Assembly (NCBI GenBank): GCA_013373085.1
Contig: JABXIM010000044.1
Coordinates: 62,001-126,000, forward strand
From: Oceanospirillaceae bacterium
GTDB lineage: Bacteria > Pseudomonadota > Gammaproteobacteria > Pseudomonadales > Balneatricaceae
DNA length: 64,000 nt
Direction: 5' to 3'
The notes beneath the pieces were generated by a model that ran no database searches, had not been told where the DNA came from, and worked only from the letters and a program-made list of their open reading frames with translations. The position numbers were made by a program, and so were the translations under genes. Shown one piece after another: positions 18,781-28,002 of the stretch; the stretch's first letter is position 1; each line of letters starts with the position of its first letter.

Positions 18781-20709
18781 ATGTCCAATCGCATCAATAA
18801 CCTGCAGTACCTGATCTGGGTGCTGGGGGGCCTGCTGGCCTTTTTGGGCCTGGCCAACGTCATGCCGGGCTATGCCTCCATACCCCGCATCGGCCCGTTC
18901 GCCCTCGAATGGTTCCGCCCGCTGTTCTTCTTCCTCTGCGTCGCCATCGCGATCGTCTTCGGCTGGCAGCGCAACCTGTCCTCCGGGCGGGCGCTGCCGG
19001 TCTGGCGCATCCTGCTGGACCTGATCGCGCTGGCACTGGTCGCTTACTGCTGCGTGCGCTACTACCAGGTCGGCATGCAGATGATAAAATCCATCGTCTT
19101 CTTCGACGTCGCCGACGCCCTGGTCGCCGTCGCCGCCGTGGCCGTGGCGACCCTGCTGTGCTGGCGCCTCTGGGGCGCTCCGATCGCCATCATCGGCCTG
19201 CTGGCATTCGCCTATCTCAGCACCGGCGACTACTGGCCGGGTATCCTCAAAACCTCCGGCGGCAACCTGGTCGACGGCCTCGCCGAAAACCTCTGGTTCG
19301 GCGCCGATAACGGCCTGATGGGATCCATCTTCGGCATCATTTTGAGCACCGTTCTGCCGTTCATCATTCTCGGGTCGGTACTCGAGGGCTGCGGCGCCGG
19401 CGACTCGATGATCCGAATCTCCTTCGCGCTGATGCACCGCTTCCGCGGCGGTCCGGCCTACTCCGCCATTATCGCCTCCGGCATGTTCGGTACCGTATCG
19501 GGCAGTGCGGTGGCCAACGTCGTGGGTACCGGCGTCGTCACCATCCCGATGATTCGCAAGCGTGGTTTCTCCGGCAACTTCGCCGGCGCCCTTGAAGCAA
19601 CCGCCTCGGCCGGCGGACAGATTCTGCCGCCGATCATGGGCGCCGCCGCACTGGTGATGGCGGACTACGTCGGCGTCAGCTACCTGACCATCATCATCGC
19701 GGTGCTGATTCCGGCGCTCGCCTACTACGCCAGCCTGTTCCTGGCGGTCTACTTCGAGGCACGCAAGCTCGGCGTCGAGGCCAACGACCAGGAGATACCG
19801 GAGCCGGTAACACGCCAGGACTGGATCAACCTGTCGCTGATCGTCGCACCGCTGGCGATCATCGTGACACTGCTGATCCAGGGCGCCTCCCCTGCCGGCG
19901 CTTCCATCACCGCGATCTTCGCACTGCTGCCGCTGAGCCTGATCAACCCGCAGATCATGCGCCAGCCCTATCGCCTGCTGGCCGCCCTGGCCGAAGGCGG
20001 CATCACGGTCGCACGTCTGAGCATCGCCATCGCCATCGTCGGCATTATCGTTGCGTCGATGTCGTCCACCGGCATTCCGACCAAGTTCGCCGTGCTGCTG
20101 TCGAGCGCCTCGGAATATTCGCTGCTGGCGGCGCTGCTGATCACCGCGATCGGCTGCATCGTGCTGGGTATGGGCATGCCGACGCTGCCGGCCTATATCG
20201 CCATCATCGTCGTCATGGGCCCCACCCTCCAGGCTTTCGGACTGGAGATGATCACCGCCCACATGTTCGTGTTCTTCTTCGGCGTCGCTTCGGTCATCAC
20301 ACCGCCGGTCGCCATCGCCGCCTTCGCCGCCGCGTCGATTTCGCAGGGCTCGCCGATGGCCACGGCACTGGTCAGCACCCGCATCGCGGCGATGCTGTTC
20401 CTGATCCCGTTCGCGTTCGTCTACAACCCGCTGATGCTCACGGTGCCCGAGGCCGGTGGCGTATACAGCCTGGGCGCTTACCTGTGGATGCTGGCGCAGC
20501 TGGCCCTGGCGCTGTACCTGGCTGGCAGCGCGCTGGCACGATTCGACCAGCATCGGCTGGGTCGGCTGTCAAGTCTGTTCCGGTTCGCTCTGGCGATAGT
20601 CCTGCTGTCACCCTTCCAGCTGCCTAGCATGGCCGCTGCCGCCCTGGGCGTTGGCGTGCTGGTCCTGCACCGCATCAATCAAGTCAAACTGCAAGAGGCT
20701 CTTAGCTGA
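18781..20709 (+). CDS. TRAP transporter fused permease (4TM/12TM)
   Basis: GGPAYSAIIASGMFGTVSGSAVANVVGTGVVTIPMIRKRGFSGNFAGALEATASAGGQILPPIMGAAALVMA; parallel to 8917..10824. Confidence 0.92.
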   Translation: MSNRINNLQYLIWVLGGLLAFLGLANVMPGYASIPRIGPFALEWFRPLFFFLCVAIAIVFGWQRNLSSGRALPVWRILLDLIALALVAYCCVRYYQVGMQMIKSIVFFDVADALVAVAAVAVATLLCWRLWGAPIAIIGLLAFAYLSTGDYWPGILKTSGGNLVDGLAENLWFGADNGLMGSIFGIILSTVLPFIILGSVLEGCGAGDSMIRISFALMHRFRGGPAYSAIIASGMFGTVSGSAVANVVGTGVVTIPMIRKRGFSGNFAGALEATASAGGQILPPIMGAAALVMADYVGVSYLTIIIAVLIPALAYYASLFLAVYFEARKLGVEANDQEIPEPVTRQDWINLSLIVAPLAIIVTLLIQGASPAGASITAIFALLPLSLINPQIMRQPYRLLAALAEGGITVARLSIAIAIVGIIVASMSSTGIPTKFAVLLSSASEYSLLAALLITAIGCIVLGMGMPTLPAYIAIIVVMGPTLQAFGLEMITAHMFVFFFGVASVITPPVAIAAFAAASISQGSPMATALVSTRIAAMLFLIPFAFVYNPLMLTVPEAGGVYSLGAYLWMLAQLALALYLAGSALARFDQHRLGRLSSLFRFALAIVLLSPFQLPSMAAAALGVGVLVLHRINQVKLQEALS

Positions 20710-22346
20710 TGTCCGCCAAGAACGTCCTGTTTATCATGATCGACCAGTTGCGCTGGGACGCCCTGTCCTGCTACGGCAACCCGGTGGTCGAGACCCCCAA
20801 TATCGACCGGCTGGCGGCACGGGGCGTGCGTTTCACCAACGCCTACACCCAGGGCACCAGCTGCGGCAACGCGCGGGCGTCCATCTACACCGGCCGCCAC
20901 GTTCGCTCCCACGGCGCGACCTGGAACGACTGGCCGTTCCGGCTCGACGAGTGGACTCTGGCCGATTACATGCAGGCAGAGGGACGCCGCGTGGTGCTGC
21001 TCGGCAAGACCCACATGAAGCCGGATCGCGAGGGCATGGAGCGCCTGGGCATCGACCCGGAATCGGACCAGGGCCGAGCCCTGACCAACGCCGGCTTCAT
21101 CGAGGGCGAGCACGACGACGGCATCCACCCGGAAGGGCCCGCGGGCCCTTACTCGAGCCGGGAGCCGCGCTACAACGACTACCTGCGCGAGCAGGGCTAC
21201 GCCGGCCGCAACCCCTGGCTGGAATGGGCCAACGCCGCCGAGGGCGACGACGGCACTCCGCAGTCCGGCTTTTATATGGAAAACGCGCACCGCCCGGCCC
21301 GGGTACCCGCCGAGCATTCGGAATCCGCCTATCTGACCGGACGGGCCATCGAGACCATCGAGGCCCTCGGCGATACGCCCTGGTGCCTGCACCTGTCATA
21401 CATCAAGCCGCACTGGCCCTATCTGGCGCCGGCGCCCTATCACGATCTGTACCGCGGCTGCGAGCTGCCGCCACCGGTGCGCTCGGAGCGGGAACTCGAG
21501 GATCCGCACCCGCTGGTTCGCGCCTTCATGCAGCTGGGCGTTGCCCGCACCTTCCAGGATATTGACAAGCGCAATCACGTATTGCCGGCGTACTACGGCC
21601 TGATTAGGGAGCTGGACGACCAGCTCGGCCGGCTGTTCGCGTACCTCGAGCACAGCGGCCAGGCCGAGGACACCCTGATCGCGCTGACCGCCGACCATGG
21701 CGACTACTTCGGCGATCACTGGCTCGGCGAGAAGGATCTGTTCCACCAGCCGTCGGTGAAGGTGCCGCTGATCATCCATGACCCCTCCGCCGCCGCCGAC
21801 AGCACCCGCGGCCAGACCTGCGATGCCCTGACCGGCTCCATCGACCTGCTGCCAACCTTTATCGAGTCGCTTGGCGGCACGCCGCCGGAGCACCGCCTGG
21901 AAGGCCATTCGCTGCGGCCCTGGCTGCACGGCGAAGCCGATGCACCCGCTCGCCCGGTGATCTTTTCCGAAGGCGACTACGGACGCCTGCCGGTGGCGCA
22001 GCAGCTCGGCGTCGACCCGCTGAAAGCGCGCACGACGATGGCATTCGATGGCCGCTACAAGCTGGTGCACTGCCTTGGCCTGCCGGACATGCTGTTCGAC
22101 CTGCACAACGACCCGAACGAGTTCATCGACCTGGGCCGCGATCCCGGATACGCGGCGATCCGTGCGCAACTGCGTGGCCAAATGCTCGACTGGAGCGCCG
22201 GGCTGCGCAACCGCTCCACCGTCAGCCGGGAGAAAGAACGATCGCTGACCGGGCTGTCCCGTCGCAAGGGCATCCTGGTCGGCGTCTGGTCCGGCAGCGA
22301 GCTGACGGACGATGTGCGCCCACCGGCAGAAGTCGGGGTGTTCTGA
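20709..22346 (+). CDS. Type I sulfatase family protein with atypical active-site motif CGNAR
   Basis: VLFIMIDQLRWDALSCYGNPVVETPNIDRLAARGVRFTNAYTQGTSCGNARASIYTGR; overlaps the permease stop codon. Confidence 0.88.
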   Translation: MSAKNVLFIMIDQLRWDALSCYGNPVVETPNIDRLAARGVRFTNAYTQGTSCGNARASIYTGRHVRSHGATWNDWPFRLDEWTLADYMQAEGRRVVLLGKTHMKPDREGMERLGIDPESDQGRALTNAGFIEGEHDDGIHPEGPAGPYSSREPRYNDYLREQGYAGRNPWLEWANAAEGDDGTPQSGFYMENAHRPARVPAEHSESAYLTGRAIETIEALGDTPWCLHLSYIKPHWPYLAPAPYHDLYRGCELPPPVRSERELEDPHPLVRAFMQLGVARTFQDIDKRNHVLPAYYGLIRELDDQLGRLFAYLEHSGQAEDTLIALTADHGDYFGDHWLGEKDLFHQPSVKVPLIIHDPSAAADSTRGQTCDALTGSIDLLPTFIESLGGTPPEHRLEGHSLRPWLHGEADAPARPVIFSEGDYGRLPVAQQLGVDPLKARTTMAFDGRYKLVHCLGLPDMLFDLHNDPNEFIDLGRDPGYAAIRAQLRGQMLDWSAGLRNRSTVSREKERSLTGLSRRKGILVGVWSGSELTDDVRPPAEVGVF

Positions 22347-22411
22347 CCACTGAATCCATCCGGCGCCTTCAGGTCGCACCCTGAGGGCGCCCCGTTATCA
22401 GGAAGGAATCC

Positions 22412-23122
22412 ATGAAGTCTCTGTTGTTACTGCCGGGCCTGCTCTGTGACGATGCGGTCTGGCGCGACCAGGTCGCATCCCTCGGCGACTGGCGCTGCCT
22501 AGTGCCGGACTACGGGCTGGCCGACTCGATCGAGGACATGGCCGCGCGCGCCCTCGAAAAGGCTCCGGAGCGCTTTGTACTGGCCGGCCATTCGATGGGC
22601 GGACGGGTGGCGCTGGAAATCTGTCGCCAGGCCCCCGAGCGGGTCAGCCACCTGATTCTGCTGGATACCGGCTACGCCGGACGCGCAGCAGGCGAAGCCG
22701 GCGAGCATGAAAAGAAGGGCCGGCTGGCGCTGCTGCAGCAGGCCAGGGAGGCCGGTATGCGCGCCATGGGCCAGACCTGGCTGGCGGGGATGGTTCACCC
22801 GTCCCGCCTCGACGACACCGCGCTGGTCAACGACATTCTGGCGATGATCGAGCGCAAGACGCCCGAAATCTTCGCCGCCCAGATTGAGGCCCTGCTGCAC
22901 AGGCCCGACGCCACCGCGCAGCTTGGCGCAATCGACTGCCCGACGCTGCTGCTGTGCGGCCGGGAAGACAGCTGGAGTCCGTTGTCGCGCCACGAGGAAA
23001 TGGCGGACCTGATTCCGGGCAGCCGTCTTGAAGTCATCGAGGACGCCGGTCACATGAGCACCATGGAACGGCCGCAGGCCGTGACAACGGCGATCCGCGA
23101 CTGGCTGGAGGTACACGCATGA
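22412..23122 (+). CDS. Alpha/beta hydrolase
   Basis: VLAGHSMGGRVALEI nucleophile elbow; LLLCGREDSWSP; C-terminal DAGHMSTMERP. Confidence 0.88.
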   Translation: MKSLLLLPGLLCDDAVWRDQVASLGDWRCLVPDYGLADSIEDMAARALEKAPERFVLAGHSMGGRVALEICRQAPERVSHLILLDTGYAGRAAGEAGEHEKKGRLALLQQAREAGMRAMGQTWLAGMVHPSRLDDTALVNDILAMIERKTPEIFAAQIEALLHRPDATAQLGAIDCPTLLLCGREDSWSPLSRHEEMADLIPGSRLEVIEDAGHMSTMERPQAVTTAIRDWLEVHA

Positions 23123-23559
23123 CGTTGCCGACCCCGGAACAGCAGGAAGCCTGCGAGCGACTGGTGCTGGAAGCGGCGTTTCGCGCCGACCAGCAGGACT
23201 ACGAAGGACTGGCGGCGCTGTTCGCCGAAGACGCACAGCTGTACCGCCCGAGCGCACCCCAGACACCGCTGAAGGGCCGCGACGCCATTCTGAACAGCTA
23301 CCTTGGCCGGCCGGCGACCCGAATCACGCGCCACCTGTGCAGCAACTTCCGTTTCAGCCGGGAATCGGCCGACTGCGTGCGGGTCCGCTGCTATGTCCAG
23401 CTGTACGCTTCGAGCGGCCCCGCCGAAGCCGGCGATCCCTTCGGCGCCCCGCTGGACGGCAAGGTGCTGATCGGCGAACTCGACGACCTCTGCCGCAACG
23501 ACGGCGAGGGCTGGCGCATCGCCGAACGCCGCGCCTGCTTCGTCCTGCACGGCGAATGA
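23119..23559 (+). CDS. SnoaL/NTF2-like or ring-hydroxylating dioxygenase beta-subunit-like protein
   Basis: EAAFRADQQDYEGLAALFAEDAQLYRPSA, typical NTF2-like fold start; overlaps upstream gene by 4 nt. Confidence 0.65.
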   Translation: MTLPTPEQQEACERLVLEAAFRADQQDYEGLAALFAEDAQLYRPSAPQTPLKGRDAILNSYLGRPATRITRHLCSNFRFSRESADCVRVRCYVQLYASSGPAEAGDPFGAPLDGKVLIGELDDLCRNDGEGWRIAERRACFVLHGE

Positions 23560-23577
23560 CACAGGGAGAATCCAACG

Positions 23578-23934
23578 ATGTCAGACAATCAGGACCGCTG
23601 GGGCATCCCCGGCACCTACGTATTCGATTTGCGGCTGTCCCGCCGCGGCTACGCCATCAACAAGATGTGCCACTCGCTCCGACTGGCGGAAAACCGCGAT
23701 CTTTATCTCGCCGACGAGGAAGCCTACATGGCCCGCTTCGGGCTCGACGACGAGCAGAAACAGGCGGTGCGCGAGCGCGACTGGCTGCGCCTGACGCAGC
23801 TGGGCGGCAACCTGTTTTTCTTCCTCAAGCTCGGCGCCACCCTCGGCCACGGCCTTTACCCGATCGGCGCGCAGATGCGCGGCGAAAGCTATGAGGACTT
23901 CATGAAAACCCGCAACGTTCCAGGAGCGACCTGA
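23578..23934 (+). CDS. ligA: Protocatechuate 4,5-dioxygenase alpha subunit-like (LigA)
   Basis: LigA-like helical protein (INKMCHSLRLAENRDLYLADEEAYMARFGLDDEQKQAVRERDW); overlaps ligB by 1 nt. Confidence 0.85.
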   Translation: MSDNQDRWGIPGTYVFDLRLSRRGYAINKMCHSLRLAENRDLYLADEEAYMARFGLDDEQKQAVRERDWLRLTQLGGNLFFFLKLGATLGHGLYPIGAQMRGESYEDFMKTRNVPGAT

Positions 23935-24782
23935 TGGCCAAGATAGTCGCCGGTATCGGCTCGTCCCACGTCCCCTCCATCGGCCGGGCCTACGATCAGC
24001 AGAAACAGACGGACCCCGCCTGGCAACCCCTGTTCGACGGCTACGAGCCGGTCAAGCGCTGGCTCGCCGAAGAGGTCAAGGCGGACGTCGTCATCCTGGT
24101 TTACAACGACCACGGCACCGAATTTTTCCTGGACCGTTATCCGAGCTTCGCGCTGGGTGTCGCCGACAGCTACCGAGTCGCGGACGAGGGCTACGGCAGG
24201 AGGCCTCTGCCCGACTTTCCGGGCGCACCGGAATTCTCCGAGCACCTCGCCAACTCGCTGGTCGCCGACGAATTCGACCTGACGCTGTGCCAGGAAATGG
24301 ATCTGGACCACGGATTCCTGACCGCGATGCCGCTGCTCTGGTCGCACGATGACGACAGCTGGCCGGTACAGGTGGTGCCGCTGCTGGTCAACGTGATCCA
24401 GCACCCGATGCCCAGCGGCAGGCGCTGCTACAAGCTCGGACAGGCGCTGCGCCGGGCCATCGAGTCCTTCCCGGAGGACCTGCGCGTTGCCGTCGTGGGG
24501 ACCGGCGGCCTGTCGCACCAGCTCAACGGCGAACGCTTCGGCTTCATCAACGAGGACTGGGACCGCCAGTGGCTGCAGGACATTCGGCAGCAGCCTGAAG
24601 TGCTTGCGGACCTGTCGCACAAAGAGGTCATGACCGCCGCCGGCGCCGAGGGCGGCGAGGTGATCATGTGGCTGGTGATGCGCGGCGCCCTGTCGCCGCA
24701 GGTGCGCGAAGTGCACCAGTTCTACTACGCGCCGATGACCACCGGCATCGGCCTGCTGGCGCTGGAAGACGACGCCGGCTGA
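23934..24782 (+). CDS. ligB: Protocatechuate 4,5-dioxygenase beta subunit-like (LigB, extradiol dioxygenase)
   Basis: MAKIVAGIGSSHVPSIGRA, VILVYNDHGTEFFLDRYPSFALGVA, VVGTGGLSHQLNGERFGFINEDWD are LigB-type. Confidence 0.9.
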   Translation: MAKIVAGIGSSHVPSIGRAYDQQKQTDPAWQPLFDGYEPVKRWLAEEVKADVVILVYNDHGTEFFLDRYPSFALGVADSYRVADEGYGRRPLPDFPGAPEFSEHLANSLVADEFDLTLCQEMDLDHGFLTAMPLLWSHDDDSWPVQVVPLLVNVIQHPMPSGRRCYKLGQALRRAIESFPEDLRVAVVGTGGLSHQLNGERFGFINEDWDRQWLQDIRQQPEVLADLSHKEVMTAAGAEGGEVIMWLVMRGALSPQVREVHQFYYAPMTTGIGLLALEDDAG

Positions 24783-24852
24783 GAACAAGTCTCAAGCAGC
24801 CTCCGGGGCCCGATCACAGGCGCCCCGGAGCAATACAAAAAAGGAGAACAAT

Positions 24853-26052
24853 ATGAGTGCATCCACTGAAAACCGCGGCGTCGTGTACAAGGGTCCGGGT
24901 GAAGTTGCCGTCGAATCCATTCCCTACCCGAAACTCGAGCTCGGCAACCGCAAGTGTGACCACGGCGTCATTCTGAAAGTCGTCACCACCAACATCTGCG
25001 GCAGCGACCAGCACATGGTCCGCGGTCGCACCACCGCCCCGTCCGGCCTGGTGCTGGGCCACGAGATCACCGGCCTTGTCGTCGAAGCCGGCCGCGACGT
25101 CGAGTTCATCAAGCCCGGCGATCTGGTATCGGTACCGTTCAACATCGCCTGCGGCCGCTGCCGCAACTGTAAAGAAGGCAAAACCGGCATCTGCCTCAAC
25201 GTCAACCCGGCGCGTCCGGGCGCGGCCTACGGCTACGTCGACATGGGCGGCTGGGTCGGCGGCCAGACCGAATACGTCATGGTGCCCTACGCCGACTTCA
25301 ACCTGCTGAAATTCCCGGACAAAGATCAGGCGATGGAAAAGATCAAGGACCTGACGCTGCTGTCCGACATCTTCCCGACCGGTTTCCACGGCTGCGTGAC
25401 CGCAGGCGTCGGTCCGGGCTCCACCGTCTACATCGCCGGCGCCGGCCCGGTCGGCCTTGCGGCCGCCGTTTCCGCCCAGCTGCTGGGTGCTGCCTGCGTC
25501 ATCGTCGGCGACATGATCGAAGACCGCCTGGCCCAGGCCCGCAGCTTCGGCTGTGAAACCATTGACCTGACCCAGGACGGCGACATGGCCGACAAGCTCG
25601 AGGTCATCCTCGGCGAGCGCGAAGTCGACGCCTTCGTCGACTGCGTCGGTTTCGAAGCCCACGCCTGCGGCTGCAACCACGGCAAGGAAGCGCCGGCCAC
25701 CGTGCTGAACTCGGCCATGTCGCTGACCCGCGCCGGCGGCCAGATCGGCATTCCGGGCCTGTACGTGACCGAAGACCCGGGCGCGGTCGACGACGCCGCC
25801 AAGCACGGCGCACTGAGCATGCGTTTCGGCCTCGGCTGGGCCAAGTCCCACAGCTTCCACACCGGCCAGTGCCCGGTGATGAAGTATCACCGCCCGTTGA
25901 TGCAGGCGATCCTGTTCGAGAAGGTGAAGATCGCCGATGCGGTCAACGTCCAGGTCATCAGCCTCGACGAGGCGCCCAAGGGCTACGCCGATTTCGACGG
26001 CGGCGCGGCGAAGAAATTCGTCATCGACCCTCACGGCACCGTGGCTGCCTAA
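24853..26052 (+). CDS. fdhA: Glutathione-independent formaldehyde dehydrogenase (zinc alcohol dehydrogenase family)
   Basis: GVVYKGPGEVAVESIPYPKLE, VTTNICGSDQHMVRGRTTAPSGLVLGHEITG, CGRCRNCKEGKTGICLNVNPARPGAAYGYVDMGGWVGGQ, CNHGKEAPATVLN. Confidence 0.92.
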   Translation: MSASTENRGVVYKGPGEVAVESIPYPKLELGNRKCDHGVILKVVTTNICGSDQHMVRGRTTAPSGLVLGHEITGLVVEAGRDVEFIKPGDLVSVPFNIACGRCRNCKEGKTGICLNVNPARPGAAYGYVDMGGWVGGQTEYVMVPYADFNLLKFPDKDQAMEKIKDLTLLSDIFPTGFHGCVTAGVGPGSTVYIAGAGPVGLAAAVSAQLLGAACVIVGDMIEDRLAQARSFGCETIDLTQDGDMADKLEVILGEREVDAFVDCVGFEAHACGCNHGKEAPATVLNSAMSLTRAGGQIGIPGLYVTEDPGAVDDAAKHGALSMRFGLGWAKSHSFHTGQCPVMKYHRPLMQAILFEKVKIADAVNVQVISLDEAPKGYADFDGGAAKKFVIDPHGTVAA

Positions 26053-26158
26053 AGAAGCGCAGTCTGAACCAGCGCCGGCACGGGAACCGAATTCCCCTGC
26101 CGGCGCGTCCATCCCCAGGGCTTAAGCCCTGTCCATCCGCGCACAGGTCTCAACGCCC

Positions 26159-27409
26159 ATGAAAAGCATGACTGACGGGGCGCCGGTGGCGCCCGACTAC
26201 ATTCCCAATATCCGACGCCTGCGCGCAATGGTGGCTGTCGCCGAGAGCGGCAGCGTCATCGGTGCAGCCGAATCACTTCACCTGGCCCAGCCGACGGTGT
26301 CTCGTGCGATCAGCAACCTGGAATCGGAACTCGGACAGGCGCTCTTCGAGCGCCACCGCAGCGGGATGCGCTGCACCGCCGCAGGCGATATCGTACTGCG
26401 GCGGTTTCAGCGGGTACTGCACCATCTGGAGGAAGCGGATCGGTCGCTGCCGCAGGAGGGACAGGTCAAGAGGGGGCGTCTCGCCCAACACATCAGCTAT
26501 CGCCAGATGCGCGTGCTGGTGACGCTGGCCAACTTGCATTCGGAAGCTTTGGCCGCCCGTCAGCTGTCACTGGGAACGGCGGCCATTGGCGGCCACCTTA
26601 GGGAACTCGAAAAGAAGCTCGGACTATCCCTGTTTCTGCGTACCCGGCAGGGTCTGAAGACGACGGAATGCGGCGTGGCCCTCGCCCGTCATATCGGACT
26701 GGCGCTTCGCGAGCTTATCTGGGTGCCGGACGACCTTGCCGCCTGGCATGGCCAGTCCGCCGGCCGCCTCGTCATAGGTGCGATGCCGTTTGCCGGCAGC
26801 CTGCTGGTACCGCAAGCCGTTTCACAGCTGCTGAAAGAATTTCCCGGCATCAGCGTCAGCATCCTGGACGGCACCTACGATGCCCTGATGGACGCGTTGC
26901 ACAAGGGCGAAATCGACATTCTCGTCGGCGTGCTAGGGGGCGGCCAAACGCCTCAGGGTATATCCGAAGTCAACCTGTACACAGATCGACTGACGGCCGT
27001 GGCACGACGTGATCACCCGCTCGCCGCCTGCGCTTCGCTGAAGCTGTCCGATCTTCTCGAGGCTCAGTGGATTGCCCCGCGCCTGGGCTCACCCGCGCGC
27101 CGTCGCTTCGACGAGGCATTTCTGGACGCAGGCCTGACGCCGCCTGAGGTCGCGGTCGAGTCCGGCAACCTCGTCGCCCTTCATACGCTGCTGCTGGACA
27201 GTGACCGCATCACGCTGATAACGCCGACCTGCGCCGCACTCTGGGACAGACAACTGGCGATACTGCCGGTCCCCATTTCCGGCGGTAGCCACAGCATCAG
27301 CTACTACAGATGCGACGCACAACCGACGTCGCCTACGCTGGACCGCTTCTGTCACCTTCTGGCCACAGTCGCGCAGAGTCTCGAACCCGCCGACGGAGCC
27401 GTGCTCTAA
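26159..27409 (+). CDS. LysR-type regulator with two tandem wHTH domains
   Basis: Two LysR-like HTH segments (LRAMVAVAESGSVIGAAESLHLAQPTVSRAISNLESELG and MRVLVTLANLHSEALAARQLSLGTAAIGGHLRELEKKLG) before a LysR substrate-binding domain. Confidence 0.85.
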   Translation: MKSMTDGAPVAPDYIPNIRRLRAMVAVAESGSVIGAAESLHLAQPTVSRAISNLESELGQALFERHRSGMRCTAAGDIVLRRFQRVLHHLEEADRSLPQEGQVKRGRLAQHISYRQMRVLVTLANLHSEALAARQLSLGTAAIGGHLRELEKKLGLSLFLRTRQGLKTTECGVALARHIGLALRELIWVPDDLAAWHGQSAGRLVIGAMPFAGSLLVPQAVSQLLKEFPGISVSILDGTYDALMDALHKGEIDILVGVLGGGQTPQGISEVNLYTDRLTAVARRDHPLAACASLKLSDLLEAQWIAPRLGSPARRRFDEAFLDAGLTPPEVAVESGNLVALHTLLLDSDRITLITPTCAALWDRQLAILPVPISGGSHSISYYRCDAQPTSPTLDRFCHLLATVAQSLEPADGAVL

Positions 27410-27613
27410 AACTCCGTGCCCACTGACACCAATCGATCTGTAAGGCGATCGATGTGATGGCTCCGGAACCACGGCTATTCGCGCCGGGCCGGCGCTCCTA
27501 CGATACCCTGGTGCTGCATTGCCCGTAGAAGCCGCGCCCCCGCGGCGAAAAGGCCTTGCTTGGCTCCGTGCCGGATTTATTCGCGGCGGGGGCGCCGCTC
27601 CCACATGGACTCC

Positions 27614-28000
27614 CTAGCAAGGTCTGAAGACGGGCACCTTCTGACCGTTTTCACTGGCCACGAACTCGACCCTCACCGGCTGGCCGATACGCAGGCTGCC
27701 GAAGTCGTCGGTCACCACATTGGTCAGCACCGTCGGCCCTTCCTTGAGGGTGACGTAGGCGATGCAGTAGGGAGGGTCCGCCCGGTTCAACACGCTGTAA
27801 GAATAGATCGTGCCCTGACCGCTGACTTCGCACCATTCGGTATTGGCGCTGCCAGTGAAAGGGCTGTGCGCGCGCGGGTAGTGGAATACCTTGCCGGTGT
27901 CGAGGCAGCGCTTGAGCAGCAGAATGCCATCATTGGCGGCATCCCAGTACTGTTGGGTCTCGAGCCAGGGTTGCGGTGACGGAATAGTACGTTCATTCAT
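27614..28000 (-). CDS. OB-fold (DUF35-type) acyl-CoA-associated protein
   Basis: EWCEVSGQGTIYSYSVLNRADPPYCIAYVTLKEGPTVLTNVV is DUF35-like; downstream of the thiolase-like gene. Confidence 0.8.
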   Translation of the reverse strand: MNERTIPSPQPWLETQQYWDAANDGILLLKRCLDTGKVFHYPRAHSPFTGSANTEWCEVSGQGTIYSYSVLNRADPPYCIAYVTLKEGPTVLTNVVTDDFGSLRIGQPVRVEFVASENGQKVPVFRPC

Positions 28001-28002
28001 GA

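Noticed and set aside
27527-27608. gcgcccccgcggcgaa / ttcgcggcgggggcgccgctcccac inverted sequence, and similar text near 44780..44860
   Set aside because: Looks like ordinary REP-like intergenic sequence; boundaries could not be fixed by eye, so not listed as a feature.
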